Shown piece by piece: positions 44,221-53,366 of a stretch of DNA of 64,000 bases. The notes beneath the pieces are model-generated. The model was not told where the DNA came from and ran no database searches. It saw nothing but the letters and a program-made list of their open reading frames with translations. This DNA comes from JADJNW01 sp964526645. GTDB taxonomy: Bacteria; Bacteroidota; Bacteroidia; Chitinophagales; Saprospiraceae. Within the stretch, counting starts at the first letter, position 1; each line of letters opens with the position of its first letter. The stretch spans positions 43,539 through 107,538 of the forward strand of contig CAZGJN010000008.1 in assembly GCA_964526645.1 (NCBI GenBank), read 5' to 3'. A program made the translations under genes and the position numbers.

Positions 44221-47200
44221 ATGACAAAACAAATCCTTCTGGGGTGCTTGTTGCTGTGCGCATTTGCCACTACGGCGCAAACCCTGAAGCCGCATCTGAG
44301 CGCAAAACCCAAAAATGATCTCCAAATTAGCCTGAAGGATATTGCGCCAATCCAGGGCTTACAGCCTATAGTACCCAGTAGCTCAAGCTATTCTTTATTT
44401 GGTACGGGCACTTATCAGCCACTGCCTGGTTTGAATAAGTTGGTTTCCAAAGGAAGTTTGATGGTTGAATTAGCCCCCGATACGCAGCTTCCTATTTATA
44501 TCAAAGGCAAAATACCTGCCATTTACGGTAGCAAAAACGATGTGGAAAGCCAAGCTTATGCTTATCTGGATGCTGTAAAAGGTTTATTAAAAATCGAAAA
44601 CCCGCAAGATGCGTTTGAAATCCAATCCATAGAAACAGATGTCCTCGGACAGACACACATCCGATTACAACAATACTTTTACGGGATTGAAGTATATGGT
44701 GGCGAAATCATCCTTCACGCTTGGGACGATCAGGTGCAGTTGCTGAACGGGCGCTACTACCCCATTCCTACATTATCAAATGTAAATCCTTCCATTTCAT
44801 CCCATACTGCCATCGAGCGCGCCATACAGGATATTAGTAAAACAGTTCCATTAAAACCGCTGACGGACTGGGAGCAAAGGCTCATTGAAGGCAAGCAAGT
44901 AGCCGCCGAACTGGTGATTTATCACCCCAATCGGGATATAAATGCAGAACGCCTTGCCTGGGCAATCACGCTGTACCCCAACGTAGCGCACCGCTGGGCT
45001 TATTTCGTGGATGCCCAAACCGGAGCGGTCATTCACAAGTTTGCGGAAGTTTGTCGTATCCATCATGAGTGCCATACCAATAAACACAGCCTATCAAACG
45101 CTGTGCACCCTATTGCTAATGAGGAATCGCCCGTGCTACTACCGCCACGTACTGCTACGGCACAAGATTTATTCAATATCAATCGTACGATCAATACCTG
45201 GCAAGAAGGCAGCACTTACTATCTGATAGATGCTTCGCGCAGTATGTTCAACGCTACACAATCCGCTTTTCCGGATGATCCGGTGGGGGTTATCTGGACG
45301 ATTAATGCCCAAAATACTTCCCCGCAGAATGATAATTTTGCTGCTGATCATGTCCGTTCCAACAATAACACCTGGACAAACAAAACCTCTATTTCGGCAC
45401 ATTACAATGCTGGCAAGGCTTTTGAGTATTTCCAGCAAAAATTCAATCGCAATTCGATCAATGGCAGAGGCGGCAATATCATTTCCCTCATCAATGTGGT
45501 AGAAGAAGATGGTAGCCAAATGGACAATGCCTTCTGGAATGGCGCTGCGATGTTTTATGGCAATGGTAATCAGGCTTTTAACGCGCCGCTGGCAAAGGCG
45601 CTGGACGTAGGAGGGCACGAAATGTCGCATGGGGTTATTCAAAATACGGCAAACCTCGAATATCAAGGCGAATCGGGTGCAATTAATGAATCCTTTGCTG
45701 ATATTTTTGGCGCAATGATAGACCGCGATGACTGGAAAATGGGCGAAGACATAACCAATCCGCAATTCTTTCCAACTGGCGCACTGCGCGATTTGTCTAA
45801 TCCAAATAATGGCGGTACAAAATTCGGTGACCCAGGCTGGCAACCAGATCGGCTTTCGCAGAAATATACCGGCACACAGGATAATGGCGGCGTACACATC
45901 AACAGCGGTATCACCAATAGGGCATTTTTCCTTTTTGCTACCCAGGTAGGAAAAGACAAAGCGGAGCAAGTGTATTATCGCGCCTTGACGAACTACCTCA
46001 CGCGGTCTTCTCAATTCATTGACCTGCGCATAGCGGTTCTTCAAGCGGCTACGGACTTGCATGGTGCAAACTCGGCAGAAGTAAATGCCGCAGCCAATGC
46101 TTTTACAACCGTGGGTATCGTTGGTAATCAGGGCGGCGATTATGAACAGGAGGTGGAAAGTAATGATGGGCAAGAATTTATTTTATACGCTGATGAAGAG
46201 TTTAGCTCTTTGAGTATCGTCACGCCAAGCGGACAAGCAGTGGCCGTCCCTATTTCGAATATCGGACCTTTGAGCAAACCCAGTATCACCGATGATGGCA
46301 GCATTATTGTGTACGTTGGAGAGGATAAAAAATTGTACGCTCTCGTCATTGACTGGCAGGCAGGCACTTTCGAGCAACCTACTTTGAATAATGAAGCGAT
46401 TTGGCACAATGCTGCGATTTCAAAAGATGGTACAAAAATCGCTGCTTTGTTTGATGATGCCATCAATGACAAGATTTTCGTTTTTGATCTGATCAATGGC
46501 AGCAGTGAAGAGTTTCAAGTTTACAATCCCACTTATACCGAAGGCATCGAAACCGGCGAAGTCGTTTTTATAGATGCCTTGGAATGGGACTTTTCGGGTG
46601 AGTTTGTCATGTACGATGCTCAAAATAGTATTCAAAACGCCGGTAGCACCATTGAGTACTGGGACATCGGGTTTATTAAGGTTTGGAACAATGCCACCAA
46701 CACCTTTGGCAATGGCTTTGTGAGCAAGCTTTTTTCAGGACTTCAGGAAGGAATTAGTGTGGGCAATCCCACTTTTTCCAAAAATTCGCCACACATTATT
46801 TCTTTTGATTACTTGGATGCCTTTGATGAAACTTTTTACATACTGGGTGTAAATTTGGAAACTAATGAAGTAGGCATTATTTATGAAAATAGTGATGTCA
46901 GTTATCCCAACTATGCGGTGCAGGATGATCGCCTTATTTTTGATGCCCTCAGCACGCAAGGCAACAATGTAGTGGGCGTAGTCGAGCTGAATGCCAATAA
47001 AATAGAGGCATCTACTGATCCTCCAACAGCTTTTGTACTCGTTTCTGACAATATAAGGGGGGCGCGCTGGGGCGTTTGGTTTGCCAATGGCGAACGTGAC
47101 TTGACGAGCATCGCTGTGTCTGATGTGCTGTCAGAATCCATGAAGGTATTTCCCAATCCTTTTGAAGAGCGCATTTATTTGCAATTGGACTTACCGGTGC

Positions 47201-47385
47201 AGGCTACTGTGCGGGTTGAGTTGTTTGATCTGTTGGGAAAAAGATGGTACACCGAAGAGCTGGAAGCAAGTGCAGGATTGTTGCAAAAAGAATTATTTTT
47301 CAAAGCATTACCAGCGGGGACATATTCGCTTCGCACCAGTATTGGCCCTAGCGCTGCCAGCCGTAAGATTGTAAAATTGCGCTAA
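44221..47385 (+). CDS. Secreted M4 (thermolysin-type) metallopeptidase with propeller and T9SS sorting domain
   Basis: A 1054-residue exported protease. Order: signal peptide (ends TTAQ near 20), a fungalysin/thermolysin-type propeptide (about 60-265), the M4 catalytic domain (about 275-640) with zinc ligands H466 and H470 (HEMSH) and E490 (GAINESFAD), a PD40-like beta-propeller segment (about 650-965, with repeated DGSIIVYVGEDKKLY-like strands), and a T9SS type A C-terminal domain (about 970-1054, VFPNPFEERIYLQL ... KIVKLR). It degrades proteins outside the cell after release through the T9SS. A propeller between protease and sorting tag is not a standard M4 arrangement. The catalytic histidine, which in thermolysin lies further downstream, is likely in the DNGGVHINSG segment. 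Confidence 0.93.
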   Translation: MTKQILLGCLLLCAFATTAQTLKPHLSAKPKNDLQISLKDIAPIQGLQPIVPSSSSYSLFGTGTYQPLPGLNKLVSKGSLMVELAPDTQLPIYIKGKIPAIYGSKNDVESQAYAYLDAVKGLLKIENPQDAFEIQSIETDVLGQTHIRLQQYFYGIEVYGGEIILHAWDDQVQLLNGRYYPIPTLSNVNPSISSHTAIERAIQDISKTVPLKPLTDWEQRLIEGKQVAAELVIYHPNRDINAERLAWAITLYPNVAHRWAYFVDAQTGAVIHKFAEVCRIHHECHTNKHSLSNAVHPIANEESPVLLPPRTATAQDLFNINRTINTWQEGSTYYLIDASRSMFNATQSAFPDDPVGVIWTINAQNTSPQNDNFAADHVRSNNNTWTNKTSISAHYNAGKAFEYFQQKFNRNSINGRGGNIISLINVVEEDGSQMDNAFWNGAAMFYGNGNQAFNAPLAKALDVGGHEMSHGVIQNTANLEYQGESGAINESFADIFGAMIDRDDWKMGEDITNPQFFPTGALRDLSNPNNGGTKFGDPGWQPDRLSQKYTGTQDNGGVHINSGITNRAFFLFATQVGKDKAEQVYYRALTNYLTRSSQFIDLRIAVLQAATDLHGANSAEVNAAANAFTTVGIVGNQGGDYEQEVESNDGQEFILYADEEFSSLSIVTPSGQAVAVPISNIGPLSKPSITDDGSIIVYVGEDKKLYALVIDWQAGTFEQPTLNNEAIWHNAAISKDGTKIAALFDDAINDKIFVFDLINGSSEEFQVYNPTYTEGIETGEVVFIDALEWDFSGEFVMYDAQNSIQNAGSTIEYWDIGFIKVWNNATNTFGNGFVSKLFSGLQEGISVGNPTFSKNSPHIISFDYLDAFDETFYILGVNLETNEVGIIYENSDVSYPNYAVQDDRLIFDALSTQGNNVVGVVELNANKIEASTDPPTAFVLVSDNIRGARWGVWFANGERDLTSIAVSDVLSESMKVFPNPFEERIYLQLDLPVQATVRVELFDLLGKRWYTEELEASAGLLQKELFFKALPAGTYSLRTSIGPSAASRKIVKLR

Positions 47386-47449
47386 AAGCGATTGTCAGCG
47401 GGCATTAGCCTGGTTTTCAATGCTCAATAATATCGTTATCAACTATTGT

Positions 47450-48355
47450 ATGAATATCGGAATTCTCTCTCGCGGACCCCAGCTATACTCAACGCAGAGC
47501 CTCGTCAATGCGTGCCTGTATCGCGGTCATTTTGTGCAGGTCATAGACCATGCCCAGTGTAGTTTATTGATAGACCAGGGCGCTCCGGCGCTCCTGTATG
47601 AAGGCAGAAGCCTGCGATTTCTGGATGCGGTGATTCCTCGCATCGGGGCATCTGTGACCCGGCAAGGGGCAGCTGTCATCAGCCAGTTTGAGGCCATTGG
47701 CGTTTTTACAACGACTAAATCGGATGCTTTGCTTCAAACACGCGACAAGCTAAGATGCCTGCAAAAACTAACAACTCACGGCTTAGATACTCCCAAAACG
47801 GCTTTCGCCGGCGAGGGTCAAAATCTCGTGGAAATGATTGATGCGATTGGGGGTTTTCCGGTAGTCATCAAACTTTTGGAGGGAACGCACGGCATTGGAG
47901 TGCTGCTGGCAGAAACTTTTTCTCAGGCACAATCTATCATTGAGATGTTGCTGCAATTAGGCGAACGCGTCATGATTCAGGAATTTATCCGAGAATCAAA
48001 AGGCTCCGATATTCGAGCTTTTGTAGTGAATGGCAAGGTAGTCGCTTCTATGCGCCGACAAGCAAAGGAGGGCGAATTTCGTTCTAATTTGCATCGGGGT
48101 GGCAGTGCTGATCCTGTTGAGCTGACCGAAGAGGAGGTTTTTGTGGTGACACAAGCTTCTAAAATAATGGGACTGGATATTGCGGGAGTGGATATTTTGC
48201 GATCCTACCGTGGCCCACTCATCATGGAAGTAAATGCCTCGCCCGGATTGGAAGGTATCGAAAACGTGACCGGCATCAATGTATCGAGTAATATCGTACA
48301 GTTTTTAGAAAGCAGAATAGAAGTGTTCGAACCGATGCGGGCAAGCCTGGAATGA
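47450..48355 (+). CDS. rimK: RimK-type ATP-grasp glutamate ligase
   Basis: The ATG at 47450 gives 301 residues, nearly the length of E. coli RimK (300), with which it agrees closely: ILSRGPQLYS at the start, DAVIPRIGASVT, KLLEGTHGIGVLLAE, AKEGEFRSNLHRGG and MEVNASPGLEGIE at the end. RimK adds glutamate residues to the C-terminus of ribosomal protein S6 using ATP. The next gene on the strand encodes an AstE-like deacylase, a pairing seen in other bacteria. The frame extends ten codons upstream without support. Confidence 0.95.
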   Translation: MNIGILSRGPQLYSTQSLVNACLYRGHFVQVIDHAQCSLLIDQGAPALLYEGRSLRFLDAVIPRIGASVTRQGAAVISQFEAIGVFTTTKSDALLQTRDKLRCLQKLTTHGLDTPKTAFAGEGQNLVEMIDAIGGFPVVIKLLEGTHGIGVLLAETFSQAQSIIEMLLQLGERVMIQEFIRESKGSDIRAFVVNGKVVASMRRQAKEGEFRSNLHRGGSADPVELTEEEVFVVTQASKIMGLDIAGVDILRSYRGPLIMEVNASPGLEGIENVTGINVSSNIVQFLESRIEVFEPMRASLE

Positions 48356-48456
48356 ACAGAAAAAGGATTTGCGAAGTACGATTTGATAAATAACATTTAT
48401 CTTGCATGATGATTGTTAAAATCGCATACAAAAAATCGTAATTCGTAAATAAAAGA

Positions 48457-49410
48457 ATGGTTGCGCCAATTATCATCAATAACGTCATTGTCTCACCCGG
48501 AAAATCAGAAGTTATCAAAATTCCGGTGGGTAGATTGCCTTCGGGAAACCAGATTTACATTAAAGCACACGTTTTTCACAGCCGCCGCCGCGGCCCAGTG
48601 ATGTTGGTGCTTGGAGGGATGCACGGCGATGAAATTAATGGCGTAGAGATTGTTCGGCAGGCAATTATTTCCCGCCTGTTTTCAGAGTTGGAGCGTGGCA
48701 GCGTCATTGCTATTCCGCTGCTAAACGTGTATGGGTTTATCAACTTCTCGAGAGATGTAACCGATGGCAAGGACGTAAACCGGAGTTTTCCAGGTAGCGC
48801 TTCTGGCTCATTGGCATCGCGGATAGCGCGCTTACTCATGCGCAAAATTATTCCTCATATTGACTTTGGCATTGACTTTCATACCGGTGGCAAGGGTTTG
48901 TACAATTATCCACAAATTCGGTTTTCTGCTGCGGATCCACGTGCCTTTGAATTAGCAAAGGCTTTTGGTGCGCCTTATTTGGTAGAAATGCCGATCATCC
49001 GCAAGTCTTTGCGCAGCGCCGTACAAAAAAGCAATAAAACAATGTTAGTTTTTGAAGGTGGAGAAAGCCTGCGGTACGATGGGTTTTCGATTCAAAAAGC
49101 AATAGAGGGTATTGAGCGACTGATGGTTGCTAAAAAAATGATCAACAAACCGATAGCCCTGGAATCCAGTATTTTATTCAAAAAATCAACCTGGATGCGC
49201 GCATCCAAGCCAGGGCTATTTCTTTGGTATAAATCAGCAGGGCAAGAAATCCAAAAGGGCGAGCCCATTGGTGCCATCAGTGACCCTTTTGCTACCGAAG
49301 AAGTCATGCTTTACGCACCCCGCAATGGCTATTTGATCGGACATAACAACGCACCGGTAGTAAACCAGGGCGATCCGCTGTTTCACATTGGGTACAATGC
49401 TAGAAAATAG
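48457..49410 (+). CDS. AstE/aspartoacylase-like M14 deacylase paired with RimK
   Basis: A 317-residue zinc carboxypeptidase-fold protein of the succinylglutamate desuccinylase/aspartoacylase family. The zinc ligands are H and E of GGMHGDEING (about 55-64) and the histidine of DFHTGG (about 143-148), and NRSFPG marks the substrate loop. The C-terminal part is a lipoyl-like beta barrel (GEPIGAISDPF). The family cleaves amide-linked acyl groups or glutamate. Since it follows rimK by 100 bp, it may remove or trim glutamate additions, but this is inference. Confidence 0.88.
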   Translation: MVAPIIINNVIVSPGKSEVIKIPVGRLPSGNQIYIKAHVFHSRRRGPVMLVLGGMHGDEINGVEIVRQAIISRLFSELERGSVIAIPLLNVYGFINFSRDVTDGKDVNRSFPGSASGSLASRIARLLMRKIIPHIDFGIDFHTGGKGLYNYPQIRFSAADPRAFELAKAFGAPYLVEMPIIRKSLRSAVQKSNKTMLVFEGGESLRYDGFSIQKAIEGIERLMVAKKMINKPIALESSILFKKSTWMRASKPGLFLWYKSAGQEIQKGEPIGAISDPFATEEVMLYAPRNGYLIGHNNAPVVNQGDPLFHIGYNARK

Positions 49411-49582
49411 TAACGCCGACTTGCGGCCGGCGCTACCCAAACGGCTAAAGTTAACCCCAAAATTTGTTTTTGTGAAGAAAGGGGGCAACAAATAAATGTT
49501 TTCAAAATGTATGCCAAAAATTCATAACGTCTGCCAGCAGATGCCTTGTTTTTAAATTGTGAAAATACCTAAACTCAATGCA

Positions 49583-50896
49583 ATGAGTAATAAGAAACAT
49601 ATTAAGTGGTTGTACGAGCAGTTGCCAGAGTTGATTTCAAAAGGAATTATCCAGCAAGATCAAGCGGAGAAATTAAAAGAACACTTTGGTGAAGCGGAAG
49701 AAAAGCCCGCCTATCATATTGGGTTTATTGTAGTTGGTATTTTGGGCGCATTACTCATTAGTGGGGGTATCATCTTAATTTTTGCCTACAACTGGGAAAA
49801 CCTCCCCAAAGCTTGGCGCACCATATTTAGCTTTGCACCATTAGTGATTGCCCAAATTTTCTATGGTTATGCGTATTTCAAAAAGAGAGACTCCATCACT
49901 TGGGTGGAGGGTACTTCCATTTTTTTGATGCTCATGATAGCGGCAAGCATCGCTTTGGTCAGCCAGACCTACCATATTTCGGGCACGATGGAAAATTTTC
50001 TTTGGATTTGGCTGGTCTTGAGTATTCCTTTGATGTATTTACTCCCTGCCTCCTTGGCGGCGATTGTCTATCAAATCGGGATAGCCAGTTGGGCAATGCA
50101 GCGCGATGATTCAGATTCGGTTTGGTATTGGCTGTTGCTGGTAGCGGTTGTTCCGCACCTAGTGTTGAATTTGCGCAAACAAGCAGAACCTATTCGACAG
50201 AATCTACTGGGCTGGACCTTGGTAAGCACTATTTTATTTGGTTGGTTTGGTACCATTGAAACCAGCATCTCGGAATTTTCTTTTTTGGGTACCAATCTCT
50301 TGTTTTCTACTTTTTACTTGCTGGGAGAGCAGGTGTATCACCGCAGCCGGCGATTTGTAGATATTCCTTTTCAGGTATTTGGGGTGACGGGCATCGCTGT
50401 TTTTTTACTTTTTTTGACCTATCAGGTGCAGACGAGTGCTTTTATGCCAAATGAAATTTTGTATGGTAAATATTTAGACCCACCGGCGGGCATCGTCAAC
50501 TTTATCGTGTTGTTACTTTTGATGCTCGGATATGGCTATCTGCTGCTCAAAGATTTTATGAAAAGAAATATTATTGGGCACTTTGCCGCTTTTATTCCCT
50601 TTTTTATGCTTTTGGTAATCTTGCTGAGTCGCTCAGGGCTTGGGGGCTTGGCAATGTTGTTGAGCAACTTGTATCTATTGGCTTACGGAATTGCTTATCT
50701 GGTCAATGGTGTTCAGGCGCGGCGCATGTCCTGGGTGAATATCGGGCTGCTTTTTATTCTCGCTTTGGCAACCCTTCGATTTTTTGATACTGACTGGAGT
50801 TTTGTAGTGAAAGGCATTGCGTTTATTTTATTGGGACTTGGCTTTTTATCGGCTAATATCATCCTGTCAAGGCGCATTAAGTCAGGGGTTTCTTAA
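49583..50896 (+). CDS. DUF2157 domain integral membrane protein
   Basis: The ATG at 49583 gives 437 residues. A GTG eight codons upstream is a less likely start. The first 65 residues are a hydrophilic helical domain (KWLYEQLPELISKGII), the DUF2157 N-terminal part, followed by about eleven or twelve membrane spans to the C-terminus. A conserved FAYNWENLPKAWR segment (about 73-85) marks the family. The function is unknown. It is about 170 bp from the AstE-like gene, so cotranscription is uncertain. Confidence 0.88.
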   Translation: MSNKKHIKWLYEQLPELISKGIIQQDQAEKLKEHFGEAEEKPAYHIGFIVVGILGALLISGGIILIFAYNWENLPKAWRTIFSFAPLVIAQIFYGYAYFKKRDSITWVEGTSIFLMLMIAASIALVSQTYHISGTMENFLWIWLVLSIPLMYLLPASLAAIVYQIGIASWAMQRDDSDSVWYWLLLVAVVPHLVLNLRKQAEPIRQNLLGWTLVSTILFGWFGTIETSISEFSFLGTNLLFSTFYLLGEQVYHRSRRFVDIPFQVFGVTGIAVFLLFLTYQVQTSAFMPNEILYGKYLDPPAGIVNFIVLLLLMLGYGYLLLKDFMKRNIIGHFAAFIPFFMLLVILLSRSGLGGLAMLLSNLYLLAYGIAYLVNGVQARRMSWVNIGLLFILALATLRFFDTDWSFVVKGIAFILLGLGFLSANIILSRRIKSGVS

Positions 50897-50946
50897 TTTT
50901 GAGTCAATAGAGCAGGCAATAGGTTGCATTTGTTGTGGCAAAGCAA

Positions 50947-51414
50947 TCAGGCTTTTTCGTTTTTCAATATGCCGGTGCTCTTCTTCGGTCGGTCCTCCGA
51001 AAAAAGATTCCCACTCCGATATTCGTCAAGCACTTGCCGAACCGTATCTGTAAGATTTTTGGGCAATTCATCCAGATGAAACCACTCTGCTTCTTTGAAT
51101 TTATGTGTTTCCTTCGCCTTTAGCTCTCCTTCCCAGCGGTATGCTTTGAAATACAGTACGATCCGCTGTTCGTTATTTTTTACTTTCTGGAGGACGTGCA
51201 CCAGCTGCAAATCGCGTTCTTTCAAGAGGATACCCGCCTCTTCAAAAGCTTCCCGAATCAAACACTGGCGGGCAGCTTCTCCATTTTCAATATTTCCACC
51301 TACCAGGGTGTAATTGCCGCCATTGGGTTTGGTTTGCTTTAGCAAAAGTATTTGCCCTTTGTGGTAAAGAATCAACCGGACTTTCAGCGAGACCTTCATT
51401 TTGAAATCGGTCAT
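50947..51414 (-). CDS. Nudix hydrolase
   Basis: A 155-residue Nudix protein. The Nudix box runs over about 39-61: GGNIENGEAARQCLIREAFE continues into EAGI, giving the GX5EX7REUXEEXGU pattern. The first strand region VRLILYHKGQILLL is typical of MutT/ADP-ribose-type members. The substrate is unknown. It faces the DUF2157 gene tail to tail with a 50-bp gap. Confidence 0.9.
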   Translation of the reverse strand: MTDFKMKVSLKVRLILYHKGQILLLKQTKPNGGNYTLVGGNIENGEAARQCLIREAFEEAGILLKERDLQLVHVLQKVKNNEQRIVLYFKAYRWEGELKAKETHKFKEAEWFHLDELPKNLTDTVRQVLDEYRSGNLFSEDRPKKSTGILKNEKA

Positions 51415-51754
51415 ATCGCAAGGATTTTAGGTTTTTTATTAAATGAGGTAATGCTTGATCACAGGAAATTAGCCATCAACTGTTTTACAAAATATTAAAA
51501 AAATTGGGCATGAGTCAAAGCAACTGTTCTTCCTCTAATGTTAAACTTTTACAATAAATTGCCAAATTAGTCACTTCGGGCAGCAACGATACGTCTTAAT
51601 GCTATCAGCGAAAAAGCCCGCACCGAAGATATATAAGCCTTTGAATAAAATTCTCCAAGAATACAGTCCAAAATACCAGAAAGTTGGGGAGAAAAGCGTC
51701 TTTTTTTATATTTGCATTGATTATTTGAGTTCAAACTCATAAACAGTAGCATCT
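51415..51754. other. Gene-free divergent promoter region
   Basis: This 340-bp stretch separates the Nudix gene (minus) from the cysteine-synthase-family gene (plus). It contains the promoter for the latter at 51683-51714 and a weak inverted repeat (CTTCGG 51574-51579, CCGAAG 51623-51628). Nothing else was recognised. Confidence 0.6.
51683..51714 (+). promoter_or_regulatory. Promoter for the cysteine-synthase-family gene
   Basis: GTTG at 51683-51686, a 20-nt spacer and TAtaTTTG at 51707-51714 (exact). The leader is about 35 nt. This is one of the best promoter matches in the window. Confidence 0.7.
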
Positions 51755-52828
51755 ATGTACTACGACAACATCCTTGGAACGATCGGCAACACGCCTTTGA
51801 TCAAATTGGATAGGATTTGCAAAGACATTCCTGGTACAATTCTCGCAAAGGTAGAAGCATTCAACCCTGGGCATTCTGCCAAAGACAGAATTGCACTCTA
51901 TATGATCGAACAAGCAGAACGGAAAGGCAAACTCAAGCCAGGAAGTACAATTATAGAAGCCACTTCTGGCAATACAGGGTTCAGTATGGCGATGGTCTGC
52001 GCTTTGAAAGGATATAAATGTGTACTCACGGTGACCAGTAAGTCTTCTCAGGAAAAAATTAATCTGTTGCGATCTATGGGGGCTGAAGTGTATGTTTGCC
52101 CCGCCGACGCGGAAGCGGAAGACCCTCGGTCTTATTATTCCAAAGCGGAAGAGCTAGCGCGCCTCATCCCTAATTCTTACTATCTGGGGCAAAATTTTAA
52201 TTTAGACAATGCCGAGGCGCATTACCACAGCACGGGTCCTGAAATTTGGAAACAAACGGAAGGCAAAATCACGCACTACATCTGCTGCACCGGCACTGGC
52301 GGAACGCTTTCGGGCACTGCCAAATACCTGAAAGAACGCAACCCCAACATCAAAGTGATCGCTGTGGATGCTTATGGCTCGGTGCTGAAGAAATACTGGG
52401 AAACTGGCATGCTGGACAAAAGCGAGATTCACCCCTGGAAGGTGGAAGGATTGGGCAAAACGATCATTCCTGACAATATGATGTTTGGGCTCATTGATGA
52501 TTTTGTGAAAGTAACCGACCGCAGCAGCGCCCACCGCGCGCGTCAGTTGGCGAAAAAAGAGGGACTGTTGGTTGGTTATTCAAGTGGCGCAGCGCTCCAG
52601 GCGGTGTTCCAGATCAAAAAATTGCTCAAACCGGAAGATCTGGTCGTAGTGCTACTGCCCGATCATGGCAGCCGTTATGTTGGTAAAATATTTAACGATG
52701 AATGGATGAAACAGCAAGGATTCCTGGGGGTACAGCATCCTTCCTCGCAGTACGACAACTTCAAGCGGCTTTACAAAAAGTACGTTCACAAATACAAGCG
52801 CTATTTCCGCCAGACCTTGAGTATGTGA
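51755..52828 (+). CDS. PLP-dependent cysteine synthase/cystathionine beta-synthase family enzyme
   Basis: A 357-residue fold-type II PLP enzyme. The Schiff-base lysine is in GHSAKDRIA (about 41-49), the substrate loop is EATSGNTGFSMA (about 69-80), and the phosphate loop is CTGTGGTLSG (about 178-187). It lacks the C-terminal CBS-domain pair of full cystathionine beta-synthases but has a basic C-terminal tail (KRLYKKYVHKYKRYFRQ). It may make cysteine from O-acetylserine or cystathionine from serine and homocysteine. The sequence alone does not decide between them. Confidence 0.9.
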   Translation: MYYDNILGTIGNTPLIKLDRICKDIPGTILAKVEAFNPGHSAKDRIALYMIEQAERKGKLKPGSTIIEATSGNTGFSMAMVCALKGYKCVLTVTSKSSQEKINLLRSMGAEVYVCPADAEAEDPRSYYSKAEELARLIPNSYYLGQNFNLDNAEAHYHSTGPEIWKQTEGKITHYICCTGTGGTLSGTAKYLKERNPNIKVIAVDAYGSVLKKYWETGMLDKSEIHPWKVEGLGKTIIPDNMMFGLIDDFVKVTDRSSAHRARQLAKKEGLLVGYSSGAALQAVFQIKKLLKPEDLVVVLLPDHGSRYVGKIFNDEWMKQQGFLGVQHPSSQYDNFKRLYKKYVHKYKRYFRQTLSM

Positions 52829-52921
52829 TTTTAGATCTTACAGCTTGAAGATAATCGGTTGCTTTTTTTAAAAATAACATACTGATTAGCCATTGTTTAT
52901 AACCTTATTTGTATAAGCAAT

Positions 52922-52937
52922 AGCAAATCAGCACATT
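52922..52937 (+). repeat. Short dispersed word AGCAAATCAGCACATT before the RidA gene
   Basis: It matches 22391-22406 at 15 of 16 positions, again just upstream of a start codon (11 nt before 52949). Confidence 0.6.
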
Positions 52938-52948
52938 CGCCTAAAACA

Positions 52949-53338
52949 ATGCTGACTATCATCGAAACCAACAATGCGCCCTCCCCGGCAGGACATTATT
53001 CGCAGGCTGTGGAATGGCAGGGGCTCATTTTTGTGGCGGGGCAACTCCCCATCAAACCTGGCACTGCCGAAAAAGTATTGGGCTCGGTTGAAGAACAGAC
53101 CTTGCAAACGCTGGAAAATCTCAAAGCCATCGTAGAAGCGGCAGGCAGCGATCTGCATCATGTTTTGAAAACAACTGTTTTTATTGCTGATATAGCCCTT
53201 TGGAGCAGGGTGAATGCGGTTTATAGCGGTTTTTTCGGCACGCATAAGCCTGCGCGCGCTATCGTGCCCGTGAAAGAGCTACACCATGGCTTTTTGATAG
53301 AGATAGAAGCTATCGCCGCAAAAATTGAAAGAAAATAG
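52949..53338 (+). CDS. RidA family reactive intermediate deaminase
   Basis: A 129-residue RidA/YjgF/UK114 protein. The family core is visible: PAGHYSQAV near 13-21, FVAGQLPI, EEQTLQTLENLKAIVEAAG and the C-terminal PARAIVPVKELHHGFLIEIEAIA, where the conserved arginine is the R of PARA. It deaminates reactive enamine and imine intermediates released by PLP enzymes such as serine/threonine dehydratases and cysteine synthases. Its place directly after a PLP-enzyme gene fits that role, although 120 bp separate the two. Confidence 0.93.
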   Translation: MLTIIETNNAPSPAGHYSQAVEWQGLIFVAGQLPIKPGTAEKVLGSVEEQTLQTLENLKAIVEAAGSDLHHVLKTTVFIADIALWSRVNAVYSGFFGTHKPARAIVPVKELHHGFLIEIEAIAAKIERK

Positions 53339-53366
53339 AGGAACTACCCACTCCGCAAAAAAAGTA

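Noticed and set aside
45169..46173. A 334-codon open frame opposite the M4 peptidase
   Set aside because: It is antisense to the catalytic domain and has no recognisable motif, no start signal and no promoter. Long antisense frames are common opposite GC-biased third positions.
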